64,000 nucleotides of DNA from an uncultured Prevotella sp. (lineage in GTDB: Bacteria; Bacteroidota; Bacteroidia; Bacteroidales; Bacteroidaceae): the NCBI GenBank assembly GCA_937922435.1, contig CAKZVT010000040.1, positions 124,001 through 188,000 on the forward strand, given 5' to 3'. The notes beneath the pieces are model-generated. The model saw only the letters and a list, made by a program, of their open reading frames with translations. It searched no databases and was not told where the DNA came from. Numbering within the stretch: the stretch's first letter is position 1; every line of letters begins with the position of its first letter. Shown here piece by piece: positions 1 through 7,217 of this stretch. Made by a program: the position numbers and the translations under genes.

Positions 1-230
1 GACGGCGCGTCGCTGAAAAACACTTCTCCGTAAGCCGCCTTCTTGATGTCTCTCACCTCAAACTCTCCGCTGATGTAGGACGACATCTCTTCAATGATGC
101 TCGACTCCGCCTCAGTAAAGCTCAACGCGTCAACCGTATATGTCTCTGTAACTTTCTTTTGAGTGCCGTCCTCCATCGTCTTCTCATAACGTATTTTGCA
201 CTCAAACCATGTTGTTGTCCTGCTTCTCAT
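1..230 (-). CDS. DUF4494 domain protein (3' end cut by window edge)
   Basis: Reading the minus strand from an ATG at 228-230 gives an open frame starting MRSRTTTWFECKIRYEK and running off the window at position 1 without a stop. The start (MRSRTTTWFE), the middle (VDALSFTEAE) and the segment SSYISGEFEVRDIKKA match my memory of the DUF4494 family, small conserved Bacteroidetes proteins of unknown function. About 76 residues are visible, roughly half the usual length. The next gene upstream on this strand starts at 507. Function unknown; the family call is from recognition, not a search. Confidence 0.8.
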   Translation of the reverse strand, partial: MRSRTTTWFECKIRYEKTMEDGTQKKVTETYTVDALSFTEAESSIIEEMSSYISGEFEVRDIKKAAYGEVFFSDAP

Positions 231-318
231 ATCCCTTTTATTTTATATTATCAAATAAGTCCTGCAAAAGTAATCAAATATGATGACAAAGCAAAGACAC
301 ACAGAAATAATTTAATAT

Positions 319-507
319 TTATATAAACCAAGAATAAATCCATGCTATTAGAAAAAGTATAGCTAACAAAAGCAAATACCCCGAACAACATCCCATACAC
401 CCAGAGCAGCCTTCCATCATTTCTGCCTTGGATTTCTGCAATCTATATTCTACATCTTCTTCTGGTGTAAAATTACGCAAATTTCTGTTCAACTGTTTTC
501 TATTCAT
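319..507 (-). CDS. Small single-pass membrane protein with a Cys/Gly motif
   Basis: A 62-residue protein with a charged N-terminal half (about residues 1-30, rich in Lys, Arg, Glu and Asn), then a Cys/Gly cluster reading CSGCMGCCSG, then one hydrophobic helix (about residues 44-61) that ends the protein. It is the last gene of a three-gene operon: its start overlaps the end of the 417-residue gene by 8 bases, which suggests translational coupling. The region is clearly more AT-rich than the flanking core genes. I do not recognise the family. Four closely spaced cysteines just before a membrane helix could bind metal, carry lipid or form disulfides, but nothing shows which. Confidence 0.65.
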   Translation of the reverse strand: MNRKQLNRNLRNFTPEEDVEYRLQKSKAEMMEGCSGCMGCCSGYLLLLAILFLIAWIYSWFI

Positions 508-1753
508 TTTCTAATAATTTTAGATATTCAACATAAATGTTTTTTCCTAATCTCGTACTATTGTCATTCATGAAAACAGCCACATAGCCAGTATATGTTA
601 CCATTATCATTTTATATGTATACGGATTGTTATAATTGTCATAAGCCTCGCCAACATTTGGATTTAGCAACACCATGTCACCTCTATTTATATGATATAG
701 ATTTTCAAAGCCATCAAGCAGAACGTGGCAAACGAATTCATTATTCCTTTTTACTTTATGTTTTTTCATTATAAAGCCACGATACATATTATCACCCAAA
801 ACTTCGAATAGCAAATAGTCATTTCCTTTTTTATACAAAAGCACTTCGCCTTCACCATAACCTGGAGCAACAACATATGACCCTACCAACTTATAAGTCT
901 TTCTTATTTTATTCAATGATGTGGAAATCATCTTTCCATTATAACCGTATACAAGAACATTGTCAGCTTCGTCATCTTCTTTATTCTGGGCATTATACAA
1001 ACTGGCGACAAACTCATCTTGTCCATTACCAACATCAGTGTCTGTTGTATCAGCAACTACTGTTTTTGGTCGAACGTATGAATGGTCGGCATTGGAATTT
1101 TTCCATAAGATTATGAAAAACAAGGCAAAAACTACAACGACAAGCAACTTCAAGAAAAATTTTTCAAATGTACTTTTCTTCCTTACCATATCGTTAGTTT
1201 GTCTTGTTTCCACACTCCCAGCAACTTTTTGCATAACACAAGAATTATCTGAAGCTAATGCATTTCGCCGAATATCAGTATACGGATTTTCTTTGTTTAA
1301 CGGCAGATATTTTCCTTGAAGCAAAGAATCTTTACTTATTCCGTCTATCGGCAAAGCGTACAAGAAAACAGCATTTGCCTTCATCCAAACATTCAGTCTT
1401 TCAATATCTTCCTTACAAAAACTGGAATATTTCTGCTTCCATGTAACAAGCTTAAAGCCTAACAATAATCCTAACCGTCTGCGAAATTTTGACAAGATAA
1501 AGCTGTTTGACAAAAATTGGGTCACATATATAGAACGCAAACTCTTCGTTTCGCCGATAAAAACCACATCGTATCGTTTACCTTCATGCAAAACAATATC
1601 CATGCTATTACTTTCCACCACCTCAAAACCATCTACCAGCCGACCAAAGCCATATACTGCAATCGCATAAATTCCACTTGAAGACGGTATCGTGTCATAA
1701 TCTTTGCGCTTTGGGTCAAAACATAAAAAATCATCCCATGCCATTACTATCAT
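500..1753 (-). CDS. GIY-YIG-like domain fused to a membrane helix and an unknown C-terminal domain
   Basis: A 417-residue protein in three parts. Residues about 20-165 resemble the GIY-YIG nuclease fold of the type ending in a PLN motif: SGIYAI at 26-31, VVFIGET at 63-69 (FIG in place of YIG), an arginine at 73, a basic stretch RRRLGLLLG at 91-99, ERLNVWM at 118-124 and PLNKENP at 151-157. The acidic residue normally expected before the PLN segment is not obvious, so catalysis may be lost. Residues about 200-217 form one membrane helix. Residues about 235-417 are an unrecognised, probably extracytoplasmic domain rich in Tyr and Val. It lies 12 bases downstream of the 127-residue gene and overlaps the 62-residue gene. 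The first Met is used; Met4 is equally possible. The domain call rests on motif recognition only. Confidence 0.6.
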   Translation of the reverse strand: MIVMAWDDFLCFDPKRKDYDTIPSSSGIYAIAVYGFGRLVDGFEVVESNSMDIVLHEGKRYDVVFIGETKSLRSIYVTQFLSNSFILSKFRRRLGLLLGFKLVTWKQKYSSFCKEDIERLNVWMKANAVFLYALPIDGISKDSLLQGKYLPLNKENPYTDIRRNALASDNSCVMQKVAGSVETRQTNDMVRKKSTFEKFFLKLLVVVVFALFFIILWKNSNADHSYVRPKTVVADTTDTDVGNGQDEFVASLYNAQNKEDDEADNVLVYGYNGKMISTSLNKIRKTYKLVGSYVVAPGYGEGEVLLYKKGNDYLLFEVLGDNMYRGFIMKKHKVKRNNEFVCHVLLDGFENLYHINRGDMVLLNPNVGEAYDNYNNPYTYKMIMVTYTGYVAVFMNDNSTRLGKNIYVEYLKLLENE

Positions 1754-1765
1754 GTTTAATGGTTA

Positions 1766-2149
1766 CTACTTATTTACTTTCTTCAATATTCTCATTGATG
1801 GAATGATTGCCAACTCTCTCATTCCCGAAGTCTTGCGAATTTTTATGCCGTAAAAAGTTTCTTCCAAAAATTCAACCGTATCACCTTCAAAAAGATGGGT
1901 AAAACCTTGCGGATTGTCATACATTACCTGAAGTGACGACATTGCATCATTCTTATTTTTAGCTATAGCCTTTATGTATACGTCTGCAACCTCATCATTG
2001 TTAGGTACGTAGCAACTTTCAGTTACAACATATAATCCTGACTTACTTTCACAGCTTGGTGAAAAAAGTATAACAAAATTCATGCAAACAACAACTGCGA
2101 TAAAATGGAAAATATATTCCAAACCATTTGTTACATTTTGTTTTCTCAT
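1766..2149 (-). CDS. Hypothetical exported protein, first gene of the accessory operon
   Basis: A 127-residue protein with a hydrophobic segment at about residues 11-31, followed by PSC at 31-33. This could be a signal peptide, a membrane anchor or a non-canonical lipobox; the residues before Cys33 do not match the usual consensus. The rest is soluble, with alternating hydrophobic residues and the pattern FEGDTVEFLEETFYGIKIRK, suggestive of a small beta-rich domain. I do not recognise a family. It heads the operon with the GIY-YIG-like gene (12-base gap) and the small Cys-rich membrane protein. A promoter at 2571-2602 would transcribe it with a leader of about 415 bases. AT-rich compared with the core genes. 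Confidence 0.6.
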   Translation of the reverse strand: MRKQNVTNGLEYIFHFIAVVVCMNFVILFSPSCESKSGLYVVTESCYVPNNDEVADVYIKAIAKNKNDAMSSLQVMYDNPQGFTHLFEGDTVEFLEETFYGIKIRKTSGMRELAIIPSMRILKKVNK

Positions 2150-2398
2150 AATTAAATCCTCAAATTAAGCAAAACAATATTCTATCTAACAATAAATATC
2201 CTCAAAACACGACTTTATCATTACAATAATGATAAACGAATAATCAAATACGCTTAGGTTTAGTTTCATGGCAATAAATCTTGTTTTCGCCTCGCTTATA
2301 AGCTCCCGTCAAGTTCGGCTTGGTTAGTAAATGGAAAGTGTGGAGCTGGCCGTTTGCTATCCCGTGGAGGCTCTGGTAAACCTTTGGACATAACAAAC

Positions 2399-2566
2399 AA
2401 CAACCCCACACTTGTATATTTCCGGCGGCCAATACGGGCCGCACGGAAATACCAAGCGGTGAGCGTTGCGTCTATCCTCGTCCAAATTGAAATGTACCAG
2501 ATTTCCACGAGAGGACAAAAGCGTAACACTTTCACCAATATGTCTTGCCCAACGAGTCGGGCGTAT
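2399..2566 (-). ncRNA. Candidate structured RNA, or long structured leader of the accessory operon
   Basis: Just downstream of a strong Bacteroidetes-type promoter the minus strand has coherent foldable structure. There is a short 5' hairpin (GCCC/GGGC arms, within about 2546-2563). A closing helix follows, with tcacc at 2532-2536 against ggtga at 2458-2462 extended inwards by GTT and CG pairs. Inside it are pairs of gaaat/atttc at 2489-2505. Last comes a long GC-rich hairpin at 2411-2456 with CTTG, TATTTCCG and GCGGCC arms around a six-base loop. A perfect 12-base inverted repeat (2399-2410 and 2604-2615) frames the stretch. Short frames here look like no protein I know. A weak AT hairpin lies at 2214-2236. 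It could be a stand-alone RNA, a 5' leader of the 127-residue gene, or a small inverted-repeat element. The family is not recognised. Confidence 0.4.
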
Positions 2567-2570
2567 GGTG

Positions 2571-2602
2571 CAAATATACGAATATTCGGCCATACTGACA
2601 AA
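2571..2602 (-). promoter_or_regulatory. Bacteroidetes-type promoter facing the accessory operon
   Basis: On the minus strand, TTTG (plus-strand caaa at 2599-2602), exactly 20 bases, then TATATTTG (plus-strand caaatata at 2571-2578). This is a full match to the TTTG / TAnnTTTG promoter of the Bacteroidetes primary sigma factor. Initiation would be expected near 2563-2566. The first gene downstream starts at 2149, so any transcript carries about 415 untranslated bases. Confidence 0.7.
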
Positions 2603-2690
2603 TTGTGGGGTTGTTTTTATATGAAGTTTGTGTTGTTACATGATTTACCAAATGACAGATTACTGTAAACACCTGATTATGAGGCTGTTC

Positions 2691-2785
2691 CCAATATGCG
2701 GCCTTTCGCGTTGCAAAAGGTGGCCTTTCGGCTTGCCATTTGCCGCCTTTTGGCGTGCGAAAGGCCATGAGTTGCAAAGGCGTAT
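2691..2785. repeat. 22-bp-phased intergenic repeat array (copy a)
   Basis: Degenerate tandem copies of a unit close to gcaaaaggcggcctttNg. Unit starts fall at about 2691, 2713, 2735 and 2757 (spacing 22, 22, 22), with a shorter step to 2774. Each unit is partly self-complementary (AAAGGC..GCCTTT). The array lies in a gene-free stretch (2150-2887) between the accessory operon and the end of the WYL regulator. The remainder of that gap holds the promoter and RNA candidate described separately; I see nothing else in it. Confidence 0.75.
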
Positions 2786-2887
2786 GGTTTTAACTGTCAA
2801 CACGAATCGTTTGAGCGGTCTGAACGATGCGTATTGACGGCCTTGACGTTACGTATCTACGGCTCTTGACTGCATCGACGCTCACAG

Positions 2888-3802
2888 TCAAGAATTGCGT
2901 TTCAACGCTTCCTCATAAATGTGACGTATGCGCTCGCGCAGATGTTGCGGCTTGATAACCTCGAGCGAGCGGCTGCGTGAGAGCAGCTCCATTACGAAAT
3001 CGTTGGTTATGCGCAGGCGCAGGGAGATGCGCAGTTCGTCGGGCGTGTCGGCGAGGATGCACTGCGAATGGTGGATAGGTGCCGACTTTATGAAGCGTCC
3101 GTCGAGCGCGTCATAACGCAACTCGATGTCTTCGACGGGAATGTTCGGGTCGTTCCACAGGCCATAGCAGTCGCGGAAAAGGTCGTCAACGCTAATGTCA
3201 GTGTTGCGTTCAAACGTCTCGTCTTCAAGCACGCCGAGGCAGCGTATGCGGTCTACTCCAAACGTCTTCATCACCGCCCCATCATACGCCAGCAAGTACC
3301 ACCGTTGGTTTGACTCTTTCAAGTAATGCGGCAATACGCTGAAATGCTTTTCCGAGCAGCCGTTGCGGTAGTCTACGTAATCAAACTCTACCGGGTGCAA
3401 ATCGTGTATGGCCTTTACAAGCGGCATCAGCCACTCGCTGTACAGCGGCCTATGGTGCTCGGCTAGCACGAATGTCGAAAGGTTCTGGTCGCGGTCAAGC
3501 GCGTTGAGCAGGTCGAAATTCATCATCAGTTCGCATACGCGCTCGTCATAGTCGCCATAATTTTCGCGGATAAAATATCCCTACCGCGTGCGGTTGAACG
3601 ATATTCCAATACCGAACAGCTCGTCTATATCCGCAATGTCGCGCTCGAGTGTACGCCCTGTTATGCGCTGGTAGCCATAGCGTTCCTCCATGCTGTCGTT
3701 CACGTAATCAAGCAGTTCGCGTCTCGGTATAAACTGTTTGCCCGGCCTTAACTTATTCAATATGAGGAGCATACGCCTCATTCCTTCCACTTGTTTGCTC
3801 AT
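2888..3802 (-). pseudogene. WYL-domain transcriptional regulator interrupted by an in-frame amber codon
   Basis: The frame starts at an ATG at 3800-3802 (MSKQVEGMRRML) and encodes a helix-turn-helix-like N-terminus ending ISFNRTR. It then meets TAG at 3581-3583. The same frame continues (GYFIRENYGDY) into a complete WYL domain, to a stop at 2888. Removing the stop gives about 304 residues, the usual length for HTH-WYL regulators, and the joint reads as the expected hinge strand. There is no frame change, so one base substitution, for example AAG to TAG, explains it. The downstream part could restart at Met (3526) as a free WYL domain. Family role: transcription regulation, with the WYL domain sensing a ligand. 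No neighbouring target is obvious. Confidence 0.8.
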
Positions 3803-4048
3803 AATACAATCTTTTATGGCGACAAAGATAAACGGTAATGGCGACAAAACATGTCGTTGCATGAAAAAAACAAAAAATATACGGCATGAAAATGACATCT
3901 TCATCAGCCCATTATGGAGGTCATTCCCATACCGTACATATTTTGTTATGAAAACAATGTGCAGCCATGCTGCCAAAGTTTCTCAAAAATGAAACAAACC
4001 AAAAGGATTTATTCCACAATATTTTACGGCCATGCCGGCAAAGCGCGG

Positions 4049-4741
4049 CTACCGCTTGTCTCCCTCCTCCTGCATCTGAAACCACTCCTCGCAAATCTCA
4101 AGGAAGAGCATCGGGCTATAAGCTATAGTTTCCCAAAGACGGCGTCCGCCTTTCAGAACGCGTCTGTCAACATAATCAACAAGCCCCGGATGGGATCTCT
4201 TGTAGCGGATACGCATGGCGTTAAGGCTGACGACGCTGCCAGTCATGAAAGGAACAATGACACTGTCGCCTTTTAAACATACGCCGTATATGGTCGATAT
4301 GTTTGCCGTACCCAACTGCATGGCCTGCCTGTCAACTCCGTTCCACCAGTACATCTTACCGACAGCCGTCTCACCCTCTACGTAGACGAACTGGCGCACG
4401 GTACGCCGTGGACGCAGCGTTGAGGGGTTTGCTACGAGATGTGACTCCAAGCGGTCATATCGGCCGTCGGCGGACAACTTCTCTACAAACTCGATGACAT
4501 CAACGGTCGTTGCATCATATTCCTCTACATCCTTGCCGTCTGCTCCCGGCGACATAGTGAACGACGTGTTCATGCGGCGGAAAAGTTTGCCTTGCGTCCA
4601 ATACTCTTGAATATAACCTTCCTTGACAGTACCGTCGACAAGCGTCAGGCGCACATGGTCGCGCTCTGTGGCTACGCCATCATGTGCAAAGCTGTTCAGC
4701 GAAACCAAAAACGATACTGCAATAAGAAAAATGTTCTTCAT
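4049..4741 (-). CDS. Hypothetical secreted protein
   Basis: A 230-residue protein with a classical signal peptide (MKNIFLIAVSFLVSLNSFA, likely cleaved after residue 19) and a soluble remainder, so probably periplasmic. Early in the mature part the pattern VRLTLVDGTVKEGYI suggests a beta-rich, SH3-like start. I do not recognise the family. It ends 11 bases before the start side of menA and runs in the same direction, so menA and this gene may be co-transcribed, but a role in quinone synthesis is not implied by its sequence. The 246-base gap downstream (3803-4048) holds no recognisable feature. Confidence 0.7.
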   Translation of the reverse strand: MKNIFLIAVSFLVSLNSFAHDGVATERDHVRLTLVDGTVKEGYIQEYWTQGKLFRRMNTSFTMSPGADGKDVEEYDATTVDVIEFVEKLSADGRYDRLESHLVANPSTLRPRRTVRQFVYVEGETAVGKMYWWNGVDRQAMQLGTANISTIYGVCLKGDSVIVPFMTGSVVSLNAMRIRYKRSHPGLVDYVDRRVLKGGRRLWETIAYSPMLFLEICEEWFQMQEEGDKR

Positions 4742-4752
4742 ATCGAAACTAA

Positions 4753-5658
4753 TTAAGAATGCAACAATAATCCTAATGAAACAAGCACACCGTAAACAAA
4801 CATGTTACGTGCCGTCAAACCGAGTATCATGTTCAAAGCTTTTCCGCGATTTATCTTCACCATCCTGCGGTAAGCATGGTAATGAAGCACCAGATACGCA
4901 ATAGGCAATACGGCAGCCCACACATGGCCGAACACTGCAAACAAGCTGCCCAACAATACTGACAAAAGACCAGCCGTAAAGTAGGCACAGCGGCCAAGAC
5001 GCGCTCCCAAGCGGACAACAAGCGTCCGTTTTCCGGCACGCGTATCACTGTCTATATCGCGATAATTGTTTATCAGCAAAAGCGTGTCTATAACAAAACC
5101 GCATGCAACAGAAGCAAACAATGCTTCAAGCGTGACACGACCCACCTGGAGATAATACACCACGCAGACTGGCACAATGCCGAAAAACACCAGCACAAGA
5201 ACGTCGCCAAGACCGAGATATGACAACGTCGTAGTGTAAAGGAAACAAAACAACACACATAACGCACCGACGACAATCATCTCAACTCCACCGAACATTA
5301 TCAACGGAAAACCTACGGCACAAGCCAATACAGTGGTTATGATGATGGCGTGCATCATGGCCTTCGGTGCAATCCAACCTTGTGCGCAGGCACGGCGCGG
5401 ACCAAGACGCGCATTGTCATCATTGCCTCGAATGAAATCAAAATAATCATTTATGAAGTTGGCGTCAACTTGCATTATAAATGCAAACATGACACAAAGC
5501 ACTGCAGGCAAAGGCTTGAACTCCGCACCAATATCGGCAAAGGCAAGCGATAGACCTATCATTACCGGCACGGCCGCCCCCGTAAGGGTCTTTGGACGCG
5601 CAGCCAACAGCCAAGCCTTGAAAGAACCTGGTATAACTTTATTTAATTCACAATGCAT
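4753..5658 (-). CDS. menA: 1,4-dihydroxy-2-naphthoate polyprenyltransferase
   Basis: A UbiA-superfamily integral membrane prenyltransferase of 301 residues with about eight to nine hydrophobic helices. It attaches the polyprenyl chain to 1,4-dihydroxy-2-naphthoate in menaquinone synthesis. The two Asp-rich metal/diphosphate motifs are visible: NDYFDFIRGND at about 70-80 and NNYRDIDSD followed by AGKRT in the second half. RPKTL near residues 21-25 is typical of MenA. The first 9-10 codons (MHCELNKVI) lie in an AT-rich repeat, and no other in-frame ATG is near, so the true start is uncertain. It precedes the secreted protein at 4049 on the same strand. Confidence 0.9.
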   Translation of the reverse strand: MHCELNKVIPGSFKAWLLAARPKTLTGAAVPVMIGLSLAFADIGAEFKPLPAVLCVMFAFIMQVDANFINDYFDFIRGNDDNARLGPRRACAQGWIAPKAMMHAIIITTVLACAVGFPLIMFGGVEMIVVGALCVLFCFLYTTTLSYLGLGDVLVLVFFGIVPVCVVYYLQVGRVTLEALFASVACGFVIDTLLLINNYRDIDSDTRAGKRTLVVRLGARLGRCAYFTAGLLSVLLGSLFAVFGHVWAAVLPIAYLVLHYHAYRRMVKINRGKALNMILGLTARNMFVYGVLVSLGLLLHS

Positions 5659-5678
5659 AACTCATAATTCATAATCAC

Positions 5679-5730
5679 AATGCATAATTCATAATCAAAA
5701 CGCTGCCGACCCAATTATGAATTATGCATT
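5679..5730. repeat. AT-rich hairpin with tandem-repeat arms (upstream of menA)
   Basis: A perfect 17-base inverted repeat, aatgcataattcataat at 5679-5695 against its complement at 5714-5730, with an 18-base loop. The left arm is preceded by a near-identical direct copy (about 5650-5676) that reaches into the menA start. The arms are built from short tandem units (CATAATT). It sits between divergently transcribed genes, so it is not a simple shared terminator. Similar constructions occur elsewhere in the window. Confidence 0.7.
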
Positions 5731-5744
5731 ATGAACTGTAACCG

Positions 5745-5776
5745 CTTGCAAAAATAAACATTTAATCGTATATTTG
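5745..5776 (+). promoter_or_regulatory. Promoter of the HD hydrolase / cyclophilin pair
   Basis: CTTG at 5745-5748, 20 bases, then TATATTTG at 5769-5776. The downstream box is a perfect match and the upstream box has one mismatch to the Bacteroidetes promoter consensus. Initiation near 5783 would leave an untranslated leader of about 45 bases before the ATG at 5829. Confidence 0.65.
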
Positions 5777-5828
5777 CAAGGATTTAACCATACAACCTCA
5801 TAACCATAAAACCGAAGACCGAAATTAT

Positions 5829-6464
5829 ATGGACAACCACGTAAACCTCGACTTGATGGAATTCATCGAGACCGAAATACTACCACGCTACTCCAACTTC
5901 GACAAGGCTCACGGACTACCACACGTAACAAATGTGGTAAGAAAATCGGTAAAGCTCGCACAAGCTGTCGGAGCAGATGTCAACATGGCATACGCTATAG
6001 CCGCATACCATGACCTTGGACTCGAGGGGCCACGCGCCGTCCACCACCTTACAAGCGGCAAGATTGTAACCGCTGACGCAAGGTTGAAAAAATGGTTTAC
6101 GACCGAACAGATAAAAGTCATGAAAGAAGCTGTTGAAGACCATCGCGCATCTGCATCACATGCACCTCGAAGCATATATGGGAAAATAGTTGCCGAGGCC
6201 GACCGTGAGATAGAACCGGAGACTGTATTCCGCCGCACAATACAGTACGGATTGGCTCACTACCCGGAAAAAGACAAGGAAGAACAATGGCAACGTTTCA
6301 ACCAGCATCTTGACAACAAATATTCCACTCACGGATACATACGTCTTTGGATACCTGGGTCGGAGAACGAAGCCAACCTCAAGAAAATAAGAGTACTGCT
6401 GACGCAACCATCTAAATTGAGACAATTATTCGACAAAATATATGACGAAGAACATGATTCTTAA
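5829..6464 (+). CDS. HD-domain phosphohydrolase
   Basis: A 211-residue soluble protein with an HD domain: HGLPHV at 28-33 and HDLG at 61-64 supply the metal-binding histidines and aspartate, and EADRE in the middle may supply the distal acidic residue. HD proteins of this size usually hydrolyse phosphomonoesters or phosphodiesters of nucleotides; the substrate cannot be read from the sequence. The next gene, a cyclophilin, starts 23 bases before its stop, so the two are probably translationally coupled. It follows a promoter at 5745-5776. HD assignment is firm, substrate unknown. Confidence 0.8.
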   Translation: MDNHVNLDLMEFIETEILPRYSNFDKAHGLPHVTNVVRKSVKLAQAVGADVNMAYAIAAYHDLGLEGPRAVHHLTSGKIVTADARLKKWFTTEQIKVMKEAVEDHRASASHAPRSIYGKIVAEADREIEPETVFRRTIQYGLAHYPEKDKEEQWQRFNQHLDNKYSTHGYIRLWIPGSENEANLKKIRVLLTQPSKLRQLFDKIYDEEHDS

Positions 6465-7143
6465 GGCCGTTATCGCTCTTGTGGCAATGACGGCCACGAT
6501 ATCGGGCATGGCGCAGAATGAGAGTACTACAAGGCGCGAAGTGCTGTTAAAGACGAGCAAAGGCGACATACGTATAGCATTATACGACGAAACACCGCTA
6601 CACCGTGACAACTTTATCAAGCTTGTAAATGAAGGTTTTTATGACGGACTACTGTTTCACCGCGTAATCTACAACTTCATGATACAGGCAGGCGACAGCG
6701 CAAGCCGCAACGCACGGCCTGGGCAAATGCTCGGCGACTCACCCGAAGGCTATAAAATACCGGCGGAGATACATTATCCGCAGCTGTTCCACAAGCGCGG
6801 AGCGGTTGCTGCCGCACGCGAAAGTGACAGTGTAAACCCTGAAAAGGCATCGTCCGCATCACAGTTTTACATTGTATATGGCCGCAGGTTTAATGACACC
6901 ATGCTTGACAACGAACAACGGAAACTGGACAGACAAACCGACGGCATGGTAAAGATGACACCCACAGTGCGAGAGACTTACAAAAACACAGGTGGAACAC
7001 CACACTTAGACGGCCAATACACTGTATTCGGCGAGATTATTGAAGGACTTGAAGTCGTAAAAGAAATAGACTGGGCTGACACTGACGAGAATGCACGCCC
7101 GAAAGAAGACATAAGGATAATAAAGGCGGAAGTGATTAAGTGA
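6442..7143 (+). CDS. Cyclophilin-type peptidyl-prolyl cis-trans isomerase, exported
   Basis: A 233-residue cyclophilin with a signal peptide (about 1-24, ending GMAQ), so periplasmic or membrane-associated. Family motifs are present: FHRV with the catalytic arginine, MIQAGD, a shortened substrate loop ASQFYIVYG, and FGEIIEGLEVV near the end. A bacterial-type insertion separates the last two. It catalyses isomerisation of Xaa-Pro bonds in exported proteins. The start overlaps the HD gene by 23 bases; a second Met at 6454 would give a neater signal peptide. Followed by a strong inverted repeat before the convergent C69 peptidase gene. Confidence 0.9.
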   Translation: MTKNMILKAVIALVAMTATISGMAQNESTTRREVLLKTSKGDIRIALYDETPLHRDNFIKLVNEGFYDGLLFHRVIYNFMIQAGDSASRNARPGQMLGDSPEGYKIPAEIHYPQLFHKRGAVAAARESDSVNPEKASSASQFYIVYGRRFNDTMLDNEQRKLDRQTDGMVKMTPTVRETYKNTGGTPHLDGQYTVFGEIIEGLEVVKEIDWADTDENARPKEDIRIIKAEVIK

Positions 7144-7146
7144 AAA

Positions 7147-7201
7147 GTGAAGAGTGAAAAATCCATTACCATACGAGGCATTTGGATTTTTCACTCTTCA
7201 C
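7147..7201. terminator. Bidirectional terminator-like hairpin with heptamer arms
   Basis: A perfect 18-base inverted repeat (gtgaagagtgaaaaatcc at 7147-7164, its complement at 7184-7201) with a 19-base loop, between the convergent cyclophilin and C69 peptidase genes. Stem ends are A/T-rich on both sides. The right side continues as tandem 7-mers of the type TTCACTC to about 7218. Position and symmetry suit termination from both directions. Confidence 0.65.
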
Positions 7202-7217
7202 TCTTGACTCTTCGCTC

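Noticed and set aside
2244..2668. Several short frames on both strands upstream of the accessory operon
   Set aside because: They overlap each other and the structured-RNA candidate, none has a recognisable domain or start context.
3581..3583. Amber codon read as pyrrolysine or another recoded residue
   Set aside because: No sign of a recoding system in the window, and a single substitution in a regulator explains it more simply.
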